From contig BSYO01000034.1 of assembly GCA_033239525.1 (NCBI GenBank), forward strand, positions 1,364,001 through 1,428,000: 64,000 nucleotides of DNA. The letters run 5' to 3'. The notes below the pieces were generated by a model. It saw only the letters and a list, made by a program, of their open reading frames with translations. It was not told the origin of the DNA and ran no database searches. A program made the translations under genes and the position numbers. Positions 22,685 to 34,664 of the stretch are shown in pieces (positions within the stretch are counted from its first letter, which is position 1; every line of letters begins with the position of its first letter). The DNA is from Nepenthes gracilis. Taxonomy: Eukaryota > Streptophyta > Magnoliopsida > Caryophyllales > Nepenthaceae.

Positions 22685-23640
22685 TTGTATACCTTCAATT
22701 TTAGAAATCTCAATTTTATTTTCAAATATGATATTCAAGGCTACTTTTTAAAATTTAAAAATAAAAGAGTAAGTATATATAAAAATAAAATCTTATTCAG
22801 TTTGACAACTCTCTCTGATGGTCTTTACAAAATAAATTTTGACCAAAATTTTACAGAAATTCTCATGACCCTACGTCATAATGTTACAATAAAACATAAA
22901 TATATGAATGATAACTCTTCTTTCTTGTGGTACAAAAGATTGGGTCATATATTTAAAAATCATATGAAACGATTGCTAAATGAAGGAATCTTGCCTAACA
23001 TTGATTTTTTCGATCTTGATATATGTGTGGATTATACTAAAGAAAAACAAACCAAACATACAACGAAAGGTGTCACAAGAAGTTCAAAATTTTTAGAGAT
23101 TTTCATATAGGCATTTGTGGACCTTTTAATTTTCCATTTTTAGGAGGAGAAAAATATTTTATCATATTTATCAATAATTTTTATATTATTGTTATATTTA
23201 TTTATTGTATAAAATCTCAAGTTGTAAATATTTTGAAGATATATATTACTGAGGTTAAAAATCAATTAAATAAAAGTGAAAAGTTATCTTATCTGATAGA
23301 GGTGGTGAATATTATAGTAAATATGATGTATCAGGACAATATCTTGATCCTTTTGCTAAGTTGTTAGAAAAGTATTGTATATGTGCACAATATATTATGA
23401 TAGGTACGCCACAGCAAAATGGTGTTGGTGAATTGCATAATTGTATATTAATTGATATGATTAGGAGTATATTATGTTATTTTTCTTTACCTAAATTTTT
23501 ATGAATAAAAATCCTTAAGATTGCTATTTATATTCTTAATCGGATTCCTAATAAAATGGTTTTTAAAACTCCTTTCGAGTTATTAGGATTTCAGAACTCT
23601 TAATAAAATAGGAGTATTCAATAGCTGCATATTTGGGGGT
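22685..23640 (+). pseudogene. Copia integrase remnant
   Basis: 22685-23110 is open for 141 residues and holds the GAG-pre-integrase and zinc region: LWYKRLGHIFKNHMKRL, EGILPNIDF and ICVDYTKEKQTKH. In the usual HHCC pattern the first His and the last Cys are now Tyr. The core follows in broken frames: ICGPF, where the preceding catalytic Asp appears as Gly, SDRGGEYYS with the second Asp, and GTPQQNGVGELHN with the catalytic Glu. ILNRIPNKMVFKTPFELL closes it. Confidence 0.8.
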
Positions 23641-23657
23641 GTCCAGTAGAGGTTAAA

Positions 23658-24059
23658 ATGTACAATTCACAAGAAAAAAAATTAGATTTCAGAACTGTTA
23701 GTAAATATTTTATTGGTTATCTAGAGAAATCTAAAGTGTATAAATTTTACTATTCTAACCATAGTATGAGAATAATAAAAATTAGGAATGCTAGATTCTT
23801 CAAGAATGGTAAAATCGGTGGGAATAATATTTCACAAAATGTAAAAATTAAAGAAATTAGGGTACAAGTTTCTATACCCACAATTTCTAAAGAAATCGTT
23901 GTCCCGTCTACTATTGAACAACATGTTGATAATTCTATTTCTCATAATGTGAATGCCATCATTGAACGTAATGTAGAACAATCACTAGTAGTAGCATTAA
24001 GAAGATCTCATAGAAAAAGGATATCTGCTATTTTAAATAATTTTTTGGTTTATCTATAA
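23658..24059 (+). pseudogene. Copia integrase to RT linker
   Basis: Open for 133 residues. It begins in the post-integrase region (KLDFRTVSKYFIGYLEKSK, close to the usual KLDxRTxSxYFIGYxExSKGY; then FYYSNHSMRIIKIRNARFF) and ends RRSHRKRISAI, the usual RRSxRxRxxAI just before RT. Same strand and in order with its neighbours. Confidence 0.75.
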
Positions 24060-24099
24060 AAATTTGAGTATGATATAGGAATATATGATGATTCGATTT

Positions 24100-25320
24100 G
24101 TTTTCAACAAGCCATAGAAAGAAATGATTCTTCTAAATGGATTGATACCATGAAGGATGAGTCAAAATTAATGGCACATAATAAAATTTAAGATGTTGTC
24201 AAATTATCTGAGGGTTGTAAAACAGTTGGTTGTAAATATGTATTTGAAATTAAACGTGACTCTAAAGGTTATATCAAACGATATAAAGCCAAATTTGTAG
24301 CTTACGATTATACTCAAAAAAATGATATTAATTATAAGGAGATATTTTCTCTAGTTTTCAAAAAGAACTCCTTAAGAATTATAATGACATTGGTAGCATA
24401 TTTTGATTTAGAGTTGTACCAGATGGATGTAAAGGTAATATCGAATGATATAAGGTCATACTTGTAGCTAAAGATTATACTAAAAAAAAGACATTGATTA
24501 TAATGAGACCTTTTCTCTAGTTTTCAAGAAGGTCTCTTTAAGAATTATAATGGTATTGATAGCACATTTTGATTTAGAGTTATACTAGATGGATGTAAAG
24601 ACTACTTTTCTAAATAGAAGCTTAGATGAAGAAGTTTATATGAAACAATTTAAAAAATTCTCAATCGAAGGATAAGAGAATTTAATTCACAAATTAAAGA
24701 AATTAATATATTGAATTAAACAAGCCTTACGACAATGGTACCTCAAGTTTTATGATATCATTTTATCATTCGATTTTACAGAAAATACTATTCATCGGTA
24801 TATATACCTGAAGGTTAGTGTGAGTAAGTTTATATTTTTGGTTCTATATGTTGATGATATATTACTTGTAAATAGTGATCTTGGATTGTTACATGAGATT
24901 AATGGCTATCTCTCTAAGAATTTTGATATGAAAGATATGTGTGATATAACTTATATGATAGGAATAGAAATATTCTGAGATAGATCATATAGATTGTTAG
25001 GATTGTCTCAAAAAGGATATATCAAAAAAAATTTAGAGAGATTTGGAATGAAGAATTGCGCAGTCAGTATTGCTTCAATTGTGAAAGATGATAAATTTAG
25101 TTTAATTCAATGTCCACAAAATGAATGGGAATGAAATCAAATAAAAGATATTCCTTATACGACTGCTGTAAAAAATTTGATGTATATATAGACTTACACC
25201 AAACCAGATATAAATTTTATAATTGGTATACTCGGATGATACCAAAGCAATCCTTATATGGATCACTGAAAAGTTACAAAGAAAGTGATGAAATACTTGT
25301 GAGGAACTAAAGACTACATA
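24100..25320 (+). pseudogene. Copia reverse transcriptase remnant
   Basis: Motifs in order: SSKWIDTMKDE, GCKYVFEIKRDSKGYIKRYK, ELYQMDVK, TTFLNRSLDEEVYMKQ, then the catalytic FLVLYVDDILLVNSD at about 24835-24880, with YVDD intact. Then IGIEIF, LGLSQKGYI and TKPDINFIIG. Several stops. An internal tandem duplication of about 166 bp repeats the segment between GYIKRYK and QMDVK. Confidence 0.82.
24267..24601 (+). repeat. Tandem duplication of about 166 bp inside Copia RT
   Basis: The first copy runs from GGTTATATCAAACGATATAA at 24267. The second runs from 24434 with GGTAATATCGAATGATATAA. Both continue through GATTATACT, TTTTCTCTAGTTTTCAA and TTTTGATTTAGAGTT to ATGGATGTAAAG. The copies differ at many sites, including an indel. 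Confidence 0.85.
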
Positions 25321-25439
25321 TTTATTTATTAGAAGTTCGATCATTTGAAGGTGATGGGGATATTCAGATTCGAACTATACTAAATGTTCAAATACCAGAA
25401 AGTCCACATTTGAATATATTTTTCTTTTGACTAAAGGAG

Positions 25440-25700
25440 TTATTTCATGAAAAAGTACAAAGCAATCTATGATTGTTGTGTCCACAATGGAAATAGAGTT
25501 TGTGACATACTTTGAAGCCACTATACATGCATTATGCTACGAAATTTTATTTTAGGATTTAAAATTGTTGATAGTATAGCCAAGTCGCTAAAAATTTATT
25601 GTGATAATTTTACAGTAGTCTTCTTCTCAAAGATCGACAAGTATTCAAAGGGTATTAATCATTTGAAAATTGAATATTTTACCGTTAAAAGTAAAATTTA
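25440..25700 (+). pseudogene. Copia RNase H remnant
   Basis: Readable as LRNFILGFKIVDSIAKSLKI, YCDNFTVVFFSKIDKYSKG and HLKIEYFTVK, matching the Copia RNase H end (IYCDNxAAVxFSxNDKYSKG). Stops interrupt it. Confidence 0.75.
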
Positions 25701-26169
25701 GAAATAAAAGGTGTCAATATAGTATATTAACACCAAACTTATGATTGCAAATCTATTAACTAATAATCTTTATCCAAAAGTATTTATAAATCATGTTGAC
25801 AATATGGATCTTTGTCGTTTCCCATGATATTGTTCTGACATTTGAGATCCTACATACTGTATTTCTGATATCTCTTATTTATTCAATATTATTTGAATTT
25901 AAAATTTTTAAATTGATAATAATAGGAACAATCTCTCACTAAGACATTATAATTGGATCGTATGATGTTTCTTATTTAAGACTTAATTCTATAATTTACA
26001 GATATTATGATACATGGAAGGAATATATCACATATTGATGTGGAACCGTCGTGACTCACATTTGTCGTTGATTTGATTACAGTATTATAACCTATAAACT
26101 ATTAAAGGATGGTAATATTGCACATTTAAAGTTTATTTTAATCAATTTTGATAAATATTATAGTCATAT

Positions 26170-26185
26170 AGGTTAAGTGGGAGAA
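26170..26185 (+). other. Polypurine tract of the Copia element
   Basis: GGTTAAGTGGGAGAA directly before the 3' LTR; AAGTGGGAGA is typical of plant Copia elements. Confidence 0.75.
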
Positions 26186-26746
26186 TATTAGAAATATGTC
26201 CGATATGACGTGACATATGAACTATTAATTTTTTAAATTGATCAAATAAATACGATCTTGTTGATTTATATATAATAAAGAGAAATTTTATAAAAGACAC
26301 GTCCGTTCAAGACGTATTCTTTAATTGAATGATATATTATTTACTAATAGATATATCCTTTAGTGAATAGATATGTTTATTTGAGACATATTCATTGAGC
26401 AAATGGATATCACTTCTTAATGATTATGTCCATTTATGACGCATCTCTTGGGTGAAAGAAGGGGTATTTTAGTAGTTTGGAAATGGTCATCTCTTCCTCT
26501 ATAAAAGGACGTCATTAGTCATCATCTTAAGAATACAAGATTTGCTAAAGTTCTACAAATTATAAAGAGAAGAGAGAAAAATTATATCTCGATTCTTCAA
26601 GATAAGAACAATTATGATGTAACATAATGATTTGATGATTATGAATTTAGGTACGTAAATTTATTCTTTATACTTGAATGTGATGAAGAAATATGATAAT
26701 CAAGATCCTATAAATTAAATTATTTATTTTACTAAAGTTTTTTATA
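26186..26746 (+). repeat. 3' LTR of the Copia element
   Basis: About 561 bp, TATTAGAAATATG to TTTTTTATA, aligned along its length with the 5' LTR. Confidence 0.83.
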
Positions 26747-27336
26747 GGAAATTTTTATCACCTGAGGAGATTTAGGAGGCATCGGTTAAAGTTCATATGA
26801 TTTGAGATCAGCTTTAAATTGTTTAGAATTGACAGAAGAGTTATATAGTTTATAGAAGGTCCAAATTGAGATTTAATGTTAGAGATCATGTATTCTTGAA
26901 AACATTTCCAATGAAAAAAGTCTTTCGATTTAGGTTAAATGAAAAATTGATGTCAAAATTTTTTGGACCATTTAAAATTTTAAAGAAAATAGGAGAGATG
27001 ATTTACAAATTAACTTTGTCACCAAGCCTAGGTGGGCTCCATAGTATCCTTCATATCAATATACGCCTATGACTATTAGGACATTATTGAGTGTGAATCA
27101 TTGAGGATCAATAATGATTTAATGTATATTGAAGGACAAGTTCCAATTTTAAAAAGATGGGATCAAGTACTTCAAATTAATGTTATTCCGCTAGTCAAGG
27201 CACTACAGAGGAACTACTCATTTGAAGAAGAAACATGAGAGAGAGAAGATGAAATTTGAAATAAGTATCCACATTTATTTATTTATTAAGGTATATACAA
27301 TTTTGAGAATGTAATTTCTTATAAGGAAGAGAGAAA

Positions 27337-29027
27337 TGTAAGATTTGAATCCTAAAAATTATTTTAACAATCCTAAATTTAATTAAAATGATAAAATTAT
27401 GAAGTTAATTGTAAATTCAGGTCAAAAGATTAAACGTTGGACCGAAATAAGTTGCCCCCAAGTGGCACTTGATCTACACTTGAGTATATTTTGAAGAGAA
27501 TATCCACAGGATGCTTATGTGTGTTTAGACCAAAATATTAGTTCATGCATAGTATAGATTTTGCTTTTGCATGGGCTCATGTACATTAATTTGTTATAAA
27601 TATGATATTTGGCTAATTTTAATTTTTTTTGTAATGTATTGAGAGAAGAGAGAGAAAGAAAAGAGAAAGAGAGAGAATGAAAGATGAGGTAAATTTAAGG
27701 AGAAATTTAGTAAACCTCTAGTAAATTAAAATGAAAGTAAGTATATTTAATTGTCTTTGTTCTTTTGTTGCTGATATTTTATAAAGTCATTGAACATTTC
27801 TTATTTCAATACCCGTTTATGTATTATTTTCTTACTCAAACTGTATGCATGTAAATCTATTCCTATTTTTTAAAATTTTATAAAGTTAATGTCTTGAAAT
27901 CATACAAATCATATTTAAATACTAAAATTTTTGTATAAATATTCATACATGTTATTAAAATTTACATTTATATTTCTATATATCAATAATCTTTATTCCA
28001 TTATTCTTACATGTCATTAATTTTCATATAGATGTTTCTACATGTTATTTATTTTTAAAAACAATTTGGTGAAAACTTTACTTTGACTTGGATGAAATAG
28101 TTTATTATCCAACTTGAAAAAAAAATATATTTGTATTTTATGTAAATTTTTTAATTTAGATTAAATAAGAATCATTATAAATAATTGATGAAATATATTT
28201 AAATAAGTTTTAAAATATTATTTATAAATTAAATACTAAATATGATATTTACGGATCAAAAAAGTGACATTTGGCCATGAAATAATATGAAGTTGACTCA
28301 TAAATAGATCGTGAATAGTTGCATATGACATTTGATTATTTAAAAATAATCATTACTCGAACTTTGATATTTGACCATAATTAGTAAAGTTATTATTGAT
28401 TTTTGGTTCTTATATATTTGGATGATTTTAATATATTTCATGTTTCTATCCATATTGATTGGTTTTTGTATGTTGTATAATTTTCAGTGCCTATATGATT
28501 TTTAGCATGCCTTTTGCATTTATACAATTTTTGTCATGTTTAGTGCACTAGTATTTGATATTCTTATTCTCATTTACAAATTTTGCATGCTTTATCAAGA
28601 AATTGATACTATCAACATTTCAAATTTTTATTGTGACATTGTTCCCCTACATGTTTCATTTGATAGATATATATCTACATATAAAATTTATACATATTTT
28701 CTTGAGTGTTAGAATACTTTTTGCCACTTATTTGCTAACCTTTCAGATTAACTAATTAATATAAAATTGTAAATTAAGATAAAATTGTAAATATTCTTGG
28801 ATTATGAAAACACTTCGGGAGAATAGTCTTTAAAATGTTTTAGCTATTTTAATTTTAATTTAATTATTTTGATCAATAGTCATTTGGGCCCAAAATTTGG
28901 TTTGTCTTTAAGTTGTTTAATTAAATAATTGATTTTAAATATTAAATTATAATCTGACTTTAAGTTAATTATAATTTATAAAATAAAGACATTTGGGTTT
29001 AGGGACATTGATCCGGGGGGATGGGAA
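27337..29027 (+). repeat. 3' LTR of chromovirus D
   Basis: Starts TGTAAGATTTGAATCC after a purine tract (AAGGAAGAGAGAAA) and ends near GGGGGGATGGGAA. Aligned with the 5' LTR but about 275 bp shorter and very divergent. Confidence 0.78.
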
Positions 29028-29086
29028 TTTGGATACTCAAAACTCAAGACTAAGAAAGCGCATACGATAAAATACAAGTCAACTAT

Positions 29087-30231
29087 TGATGGGTAAGCTC
29101 ATAGCAAACAGGCCCAATAAGAAAAATGGTCCAAAATCCATAAAAGTCCAGACGTGCATTTGGACGGCCAATGTTAGCGTTTTGGATGAAAGTCACAATT
29201 AGCATTGGCTCGTTTGAAGGGCATTTACATTGACGAGTATATATAATAAGCGGACCGAGAAAATGTAAAAACCTTATATGGGCTAGGCCCGAAGATGGTA
29301 AACATTTGATTGACAACAAGAACAATCCCTTTCCCCGATTGTCACGCCTTCCATGAAAAAGGTAAAAACCTTATATGATTCAACGCCATTTGAAGAAGGT
29401 ACGATTTCTCTTCACGACAAAAACAACGGTCCATAGAGAAGGAAGGCGATTTCACGCCTTCTTAGCCTAAGGAAGCACCAATCAAGCCTTCCCCTTAGAA
29501 GTTTCAAACGAATACAAATAACCCCCGATTTTTTGATTTGTGAGGATCCGGAATATGTTTACTTATTCTACAAGTGAATTTTCAAGTTCAAAGATATTTT
29601 CAAAATATTAAGTGGATGAACAAAAATCTTGATAAAGTCTTTTATTTTTCTATCATTATGACACTCTCATCTATCTTATCCAAACCCAACACGATGAGGA
29701 TCGCTTCTTTACTATAATAATCCCACTCCAAGCATTCTGAGTCTTTGCAGGGGACAGATAAACAAAGATAACAAAGTTTCCGACGGGAGAAATCCTTGAG
29801 CATTTTAATGCTCATCCCACGCGCTTATTACGGTAATCCCACTCTAAGCCTTGGCGATTCAGAGATTTCACCCCACTCCCCACTTGTTCTTTTTAAACTT
29901 CCATGTTTATTGGACATAACTTTTCATATTGAACCGAGAAAAACTACACTCTCGATGAGTCGCGAGAACATCTGTTACATCTAAAGGCGAATACTCCCAC
30001 CAACCTCAATCTCCCTCTCTATCTCAACTTACACTTCTATTTTCCTTCTTGTAACTCGAAGGCTTATTGCTGACTTAAGCGTTGGAGTGTCTTCGGTGGG
30101 GTAACATCCTACCAACACCTAATCTCTTATTTGTTGTAGTGGTGTGTAGGATCTAAATTCAGTGAATGGAGCCGGATCCAAATGATTAAGTGAACCCAAA
30201 TCTGTACGAAATCGGATTCAAGTACGTATCA
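29087..30231 (+). repeat. 5' LTR of Tat element B
   Basis: 1145 bp, TGATGGGTAAG...GTATCA. In the first 95 bp it differs from the 3' LTR at 12 sites, 10 of them transitions. Where the 3' LTR has CTATATAA (37431) this copy reads AATACAAATAA (about 29511), so its TATA box looks lost. Confidence 0.9.
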
Positions 30232-30232
30232 T

Positions 30233-30250
30233 TGGCACCGTCCGTGGGAA
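30233..30250 (+). other. Primer-binding site of Tat element B
   Basis: TGGCACCGTCCGTGGGAA, two bases after the 5' LTR, in the usual position for the tRNA primer. It resembles the TGGCGCCGTCTGTGGG type common in plant gypsy elements. I do not assign the tRNA. Confidence 0.7.
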
Positions 30251-30312
30251 ATGCTTACAAAGAGCCAGCTACGTTTTCTAAAAGCCATTTACAACCAATA
30301 CTCTCAATTGAA

Positions 30313-31834
30313 ATGGTGAACACAATGGCACAAGAAAGCGAGCCAGCTAGAGATGTGGCGTCGCCAGACCATGACCACGCTATTAGTGCCGTGGTCAATG
30401 GGGTAGCCGGCGGGATTCTAGCACCTTTCTTTCAAAACCTGGCCGAGCATATGCTAAATACTAACAGGATACTTCAGATACTCTACTCCCGCCAGGAGCA
30501 AGCACAACTGGGGGATGCACCGACGGCAGCCCTTGCACCGGCATCTCGATGAGGAGGCCAGAGAAAGAAAGATTTGGCCTGAAGGCCTAGAAGGCTAACC
30601 AACATTCCCGCACTAGAGTCCTCACATGCTCAAAGTCATCTAAGGTGTGAGGAGCGGGGAATCAGAACCACCCCAGAGGAAAGTCCGGAACGAAAGAACG
30701 CCAAATACTTACACGTAGAATCTAGGCCCCAGGCTCAGGAGGGAGCCTCACGGGCCATTAGATCTACCGGCGACAGCAGCCTCTCGGCTGCTAGACAAAC
30801 CAGAGAAAGAATGAAATTGAGGACATATCTCGACTCCAAAAGATCTGGTAATGTCATTCAAACAGATCCAAGGCTAGAGAAGATATGGAACCGTGTCTTC
30901 AAAGAAGATGAGTACGCAGTCAATATGGACAGATCTCCCTTCACAGTGGAGATCTTAAACCGTTTCAAGCCGGCAAAATTTAAAATGCCATCCCTTGACT
31001 CATATAATGGGAGTGCTGATCCTGTTGACCATCTCACACACTTTCGCACCCATCTGGGTTTACAACGGTAGGAGGACGCTACCATGTGCCGCTGCTTCCC
31101 ACTCACCTTAAAGGGAGGCGTGCGCATCTGGTTCCATCATCTCCCCACGGACTCAATCCGAAGTTTTCAGGAGCTTATGAATCTCTTCTTGTCACAGTAT
31201 GCCTCCAACCGCAGGGAGGAAAAGCAGCCTTGGCATGTGTCGCACATCAAACAAAAGCATGGGGAGAACCCGCGAAAGTTCCTAGATGGCTTCATGGCAG
31301 AAGCTAGGCGGATCCCCCGACCCACGGGGGAAATGAAACTAGGTAGTTTCATCTTGCCGCTAGCGCATGGAGACTTCTTCAGGCACCTGGCATACAAGAA
31401 TCTGCAGACATTTCGAGAAGCGGAATCTATCATCAGGGCTTATGTGACAGCGGAAGAGGCCAAAGAGGCTAAACGTTCCGACCGGACTTAATAGCCTCGC
31501 TCTTTCCCAACTGAAGGAAAGACAAAACACAACGGTGGCGATCAGTTCCACCGAAAGCACCACAGGATCGGACCACCGGAGCACAAGGATTACAAGCCCA
31601 TCAGCCAACGCCCTTAACAGATATGCGTTTGAATGTCCTCATGCAGATCCATCGAAAAAAGTTCTTTAAGTGGCCAAAACCACTTAAGAAGGCAGAGGGA
31701 AGAAATCCGACCAAGTACTGCGATTTCTATCGATTTTTCGGATACTTTATAGAGGATTATAAGACCCTTTAGCGGGAGATTGAAGAGCTAATCAGAAGGG
31801 GCCACATCACCAGGTTCGTTAAGGGTCATGGTTA
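30313..31834 (+). pseudogene. Gag of Tat element B
   Basis: The likely start is ATG 30313 or 30325, both in the frame open to 30552. It opens with an Asp/Glu/Ala-rich part. The capsid (Retrotrans_gag) region spans two open pieces, 30811-31071 (FKMPSLDSYNGSADPVDHL) and 31084-31491 (WFHHLPTDSIRSFQELMNLF, then FREAESIIRAY). A knuckle-like end follows: KYCDFYRFFGYFIEDYKTL, stop, then EIEELIRRGHI. Stops and frame changes separate the pieces. Gag packages the element RNA. Confidence 0.82.
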
Positions 31835-31999
31835 GAGCTCTAGTACTATGAGCGGAGAAGGATCGGGGTCTTCTCCTCTACAAAATCGGATTGTGGTAGG
31901 AGTGGTCAACATGATCACCACCCGGCCCATCAAGAACCTGGCCGACAACAAGGGATAGCAAACTAGGAGGAAGAACTTGATGTTTTTGGACGGTTGATA

Positions 32000-33862
32000 A
32001 AGTGGGCTATCAAATTGGACGAGTTCGATATCGAGTTCCGATCCAGGCCAGTCATAAAGGTCTAGGCTCTGGCCGACTTCATTATCGAGACTACGACATC
32101 AGTTCTAGAAGAGCAGCCATCAGAAAATGCAAAACAGCACGTGGAGGCTCTAAAATGGGTACTCCACGTAGATGGATCATCAACGGACACAGGCAGTGGA
32201 GTTGGGGTGGTCCTCACTACCCCTGATGGGTTTGAGGTGAAGTACACCCTTAGACTCGACTTCCCGGCCACCAAGAACGTTGCCGAATACGAAGCCTTGC
32301 TAGCCGTGTTAAGGTTAGCAAAAAGAGTGTTCAGCCAAATGACTGGCCATTTACAGCGACTCTGAGCTAATCGTCAACCAGATTAATGGGAGTTTCGAGA
32401 CAAGCAACCCACACATGGCCAAGTACTTGACCAAGGCAAGGGAGGCCACCCGTAGCTTCGACAAGCTAACCCTGGTCCATGTTCCCAGAACTGAAAACTG
32501 GAAGGCCGATTAGCTGGCCAGAGCAGCGGTAGCCAAAAATTCAGAACAGTATTCGAGGAACATGAGGGAGGTCTTAAATGCCCCCAATATAGAGAAATAG
32601 GAGGCAATGTAGATCTCTGAGATAAAAAACTGGATGACACCCTATCTCAGGTATCTAGCTGACGAAACATTGCCAGAAGACACAAATGAGGCCAGGCGGA
32701 TAAAGAGAATGGCAGGCTAGTACACCATAGTTAACGGGTGGTTGTATCTCCGCGGTTACTCGACTTTGTACCTTCGGTGCCTAACCCCAGAAGAGGCTGA
32801 CTACGTCTTGAGCGAAGTGTACCTTGGGATCTATGGATCGCACGTCGGTGGCAAAAACCTAACATTCAAGATCATGTGGCAAGGATACTATTAGCCCTCG
32901 ATGAAAAAGGATGCACTCAAGTTTGTAAAGAAGTGCGAAAGTTGCCAGTTTCACGGTAATCTTTACCACCAGCCATCTGCCGAGTTGAAATCCCTTCAAG
33001 CACTGTGGCCCTTCGCACAATGGGGGTTCGACATTCTTGACCGATTTTTCATCGTAACTAGACAAAAAAAGATTATCATAGTAGGCATCGACTATTTTAC
33101 AAAGTGGGTAGAGGCCGTCCTGCTAGTCAAGATTACAGAACACAACGCTCTTGAGTTCGTTCGCCAGAATATCATCAACAAATTTAGCATTCTAGAAGTC
33201 ATTGTGACTGACAATGGGACTCAATTCTCGGATAAACGCTTCACCAAGTATTGCACCAGTCTTGCGATTAGGCTGGTCTACACTTCGGTGGCATACCCCT
33301 AAGCGAATGGATAGGTGGAGGTCACAACCGAATGCTACTCCACGGGCTTAAGACTAAACTGGTGGACGCAGGGGGCTCCTGGGTAGATGAGATCGCCTCA
33401 ATCCTATGGTCTTATCAGACAACTCCAGAGAAACCAACGTGTGGGACACCCTTCAGCCTCTGCTACGGGACTGAAGCAGTGATCCCGGTCGAAATCGGGC
33501 TTCCAAGTTTTAGGGTAAAATTTTTTGACCCGCAAGGTAACTCCTAAAAAATTTGGGAACACCTAGACTTACTAGAAGAAGCTTGCGATACTGCAAGAAT
33601 GCAGACAGCGGCCTACCAGCATCGAATCACCCGCTACTACAATAAGAAGGTAAAAGCACGGCAATTCGATGTCGAAGACTTAGTCTTGCAAAGCATCGAG
33701 GCCACGGGAAAGGTGGCCAGCCGGAATAAGCTCTCCCCAAATTGGAAATGATCTTTTCTAGTCTCTGCCGTTCAGTGAAACGGGGCATACAAGCTCCGAA
33801 ACTAAGATGAAAAGTTGGTCCAACGGACGTGGAACGCGATCCACCTCAAACACTACTTCTAA
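32000..33862 (+). pseudogene. RNase H and integrase of Tat element B
   Basis: Starts abruptly inside the RT/RNase H connection (KWAIKLDEFDIEFRSRP), after the deletion. Archaeal-type RNase H: HVDGSST, NVAEYEALL, YSDSELIVNQ and ENWKAD. Integrase zinc domain: SHVGG and KKCESCQFHGN. Core: WGFDILDRF, VTDNGTQFS and a Glu in QVEVT, with the Q now a stop. C-terminus: TRYYNKKVKARQFDVEDLVL, ending HLKHYF at 33862. Stops include TAG for Arg, Gln and Trp and TAA for Trp and Gln. Each is explained by C-to-T or G-to-A changes against element A. Two frame changes, near 32330 and 33325. Confidence 0.87.
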
Positions 33863-34046
33863 TAAGGACCCAGGTAGGTATTCTACATAATTGTATGTAA
33901 TCATTTGTGTGCACGTTTTAATTAGTAAAATAAGTATTCCCTTTAGCATGTTGTGTTTCTTAGATGTGCAATTATGTAGGATTCTTGTTGCAGGTTCAAA
34001 CGACCTAGGCTGCTCTTAAGTTGGGAGAGTCTTCACCCTCTCGTTA

Positions 34047-34245
34047 CTAAACCCTGGTCATCCAGGCAATCCATGAGTGGTCGTATATGAATCCTGGTCA
34101 TTCAGGTGACCCATGAGTGATCGTATCTAAACCCCGGTCATCCAGGAAGCTCATGAGTGGTCGTATCTAAACCATAGTCATCCAAATGGCCCATTAGCGG
34201 TCAAAAAATCTTCATGGTGGTAATATCTAAACTTTAGTCATCAAC
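34047..34245. repeat. 40-bp tandem repeat in the 3' spacer of element B
   Basis: Four units start at 34047, 34087, 34127 and 34167 (exact 40-bp period), with a fifth partial unit at 34227. Core: CTAAACCCTGGTCATCCAGG. It is the reverse complement of the 36-bp repeat in element A with 4 extra bases per unit. Confidence 0.88.
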
Positions 34246-34664
34246 CTCCTTCTATCAAAAGGAGATAACGTGCTAACGACCAACGATAACTTCGACTGGA
34301 GTAAAATGCTCCACCAAAGATGGCCGCTCAAGTCTGCGCTTGGGCAGCGCCATCGAGCTTTGCTCACAGGCGATGTCACGAACCTGATATTACAGGCAAA
34401 TACTAGGCCGGCCTAATATAAGTGACGGCCTAGAGAACGCACCCAAAGGACTCTACTCCTTTGGAAACTCGATGAACGCCCAGAAACAAGGCGGGCGACC
34501 AACTCACAGCAATCCTGCCCAGTTAGCCGCCAAGAACGGCAAAAAAACAAAATACAAAAAGTAGCTGTAAGAAAGCAAAAATATGTGATATGCACAAAAT
34601 TGTTCGTATTATTACTTATGATAAAATACATTTACATAATTGTAACAAAAAGAAAAAATCGCAA

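Larger units (their letters stand above)
19662..26746 (+). mobile_element. Ty1/copia element nested in chromovirus D
   Basis: About 7.1 kb. Order is 5' LTR, primer site, leader, gag with zinc knuckle, GAG-pre-integrase, integrase, RT, RNase H, PPT, 3' LTR, so integrase precedes RT as in Copia. The boundaries are approximate because the expected TG start has decayed (TTTTAGAAATATG left, TATTAGAAATATG right). No clean target duplication is seen; the chromovirus integrase sequence resumes at GGAAATTTTTATC. No domain is fully open. Confidence 0.85.
19135..27075 (+). pseudogene. Integrase remnant of chromovirus D (split by a Copia element)
   Basis: The left part reads HLVRLYINELVKLYGIPTS, KFWKSLHRNLGTNLKFSTT and LLIEFAYNNNYQ, to IWKEIRGKKF at 19661. 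It resumes at 26747 with LSPEEI and the C-terminal part RFNVRDHVFLKTFPMKK, KFFGPFKILKKIGEMIYKL and LHSILHINI. The second catalytic Asp (usual SDRDP) reads NQDP, an Asp to Asn change of the GAT to AAT type. Stops and frame changes throughout. The intact-looking frame at 26866-27072 is only a fragment of this gene. Confidence 0.78.
12380..29027 (+). mobile_element. Chromovirus-type Ty3/gypsy element D, ancient, with nested insertions
   Basis: Plus-strand order is 5' LTR (12380-14345), degenerate methionine-tRNA-type primer site, gag, RT, RNase H, integrase and 3' LTR (27337-29027). Integrase and RT read most like the Tekay/Del kind of chromovirus. Two elements sit inside: a solo LTR in the RT/RNase H region (16091-18242) and a Copia element in integrase (19662-26746). 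Protease is not found between the gag knuckle and RT. Stop codons occur every few dozen residues throughout. I did not find a clear target duplication. Confidence 0.82.

Noticed and set aside
22685..23110. Possible host gene of 141 residues
   Set aside because: It matches the Copia GAG-pre-integrase and integrase zinc region and is collinear with the other Copia domains.
34047..34245. Possible CRISPR-like array from regularly spaced repeats
   Set aside because: Contiguous 40-bp tandem units without unique spacers, inside a plant retrotransposon.
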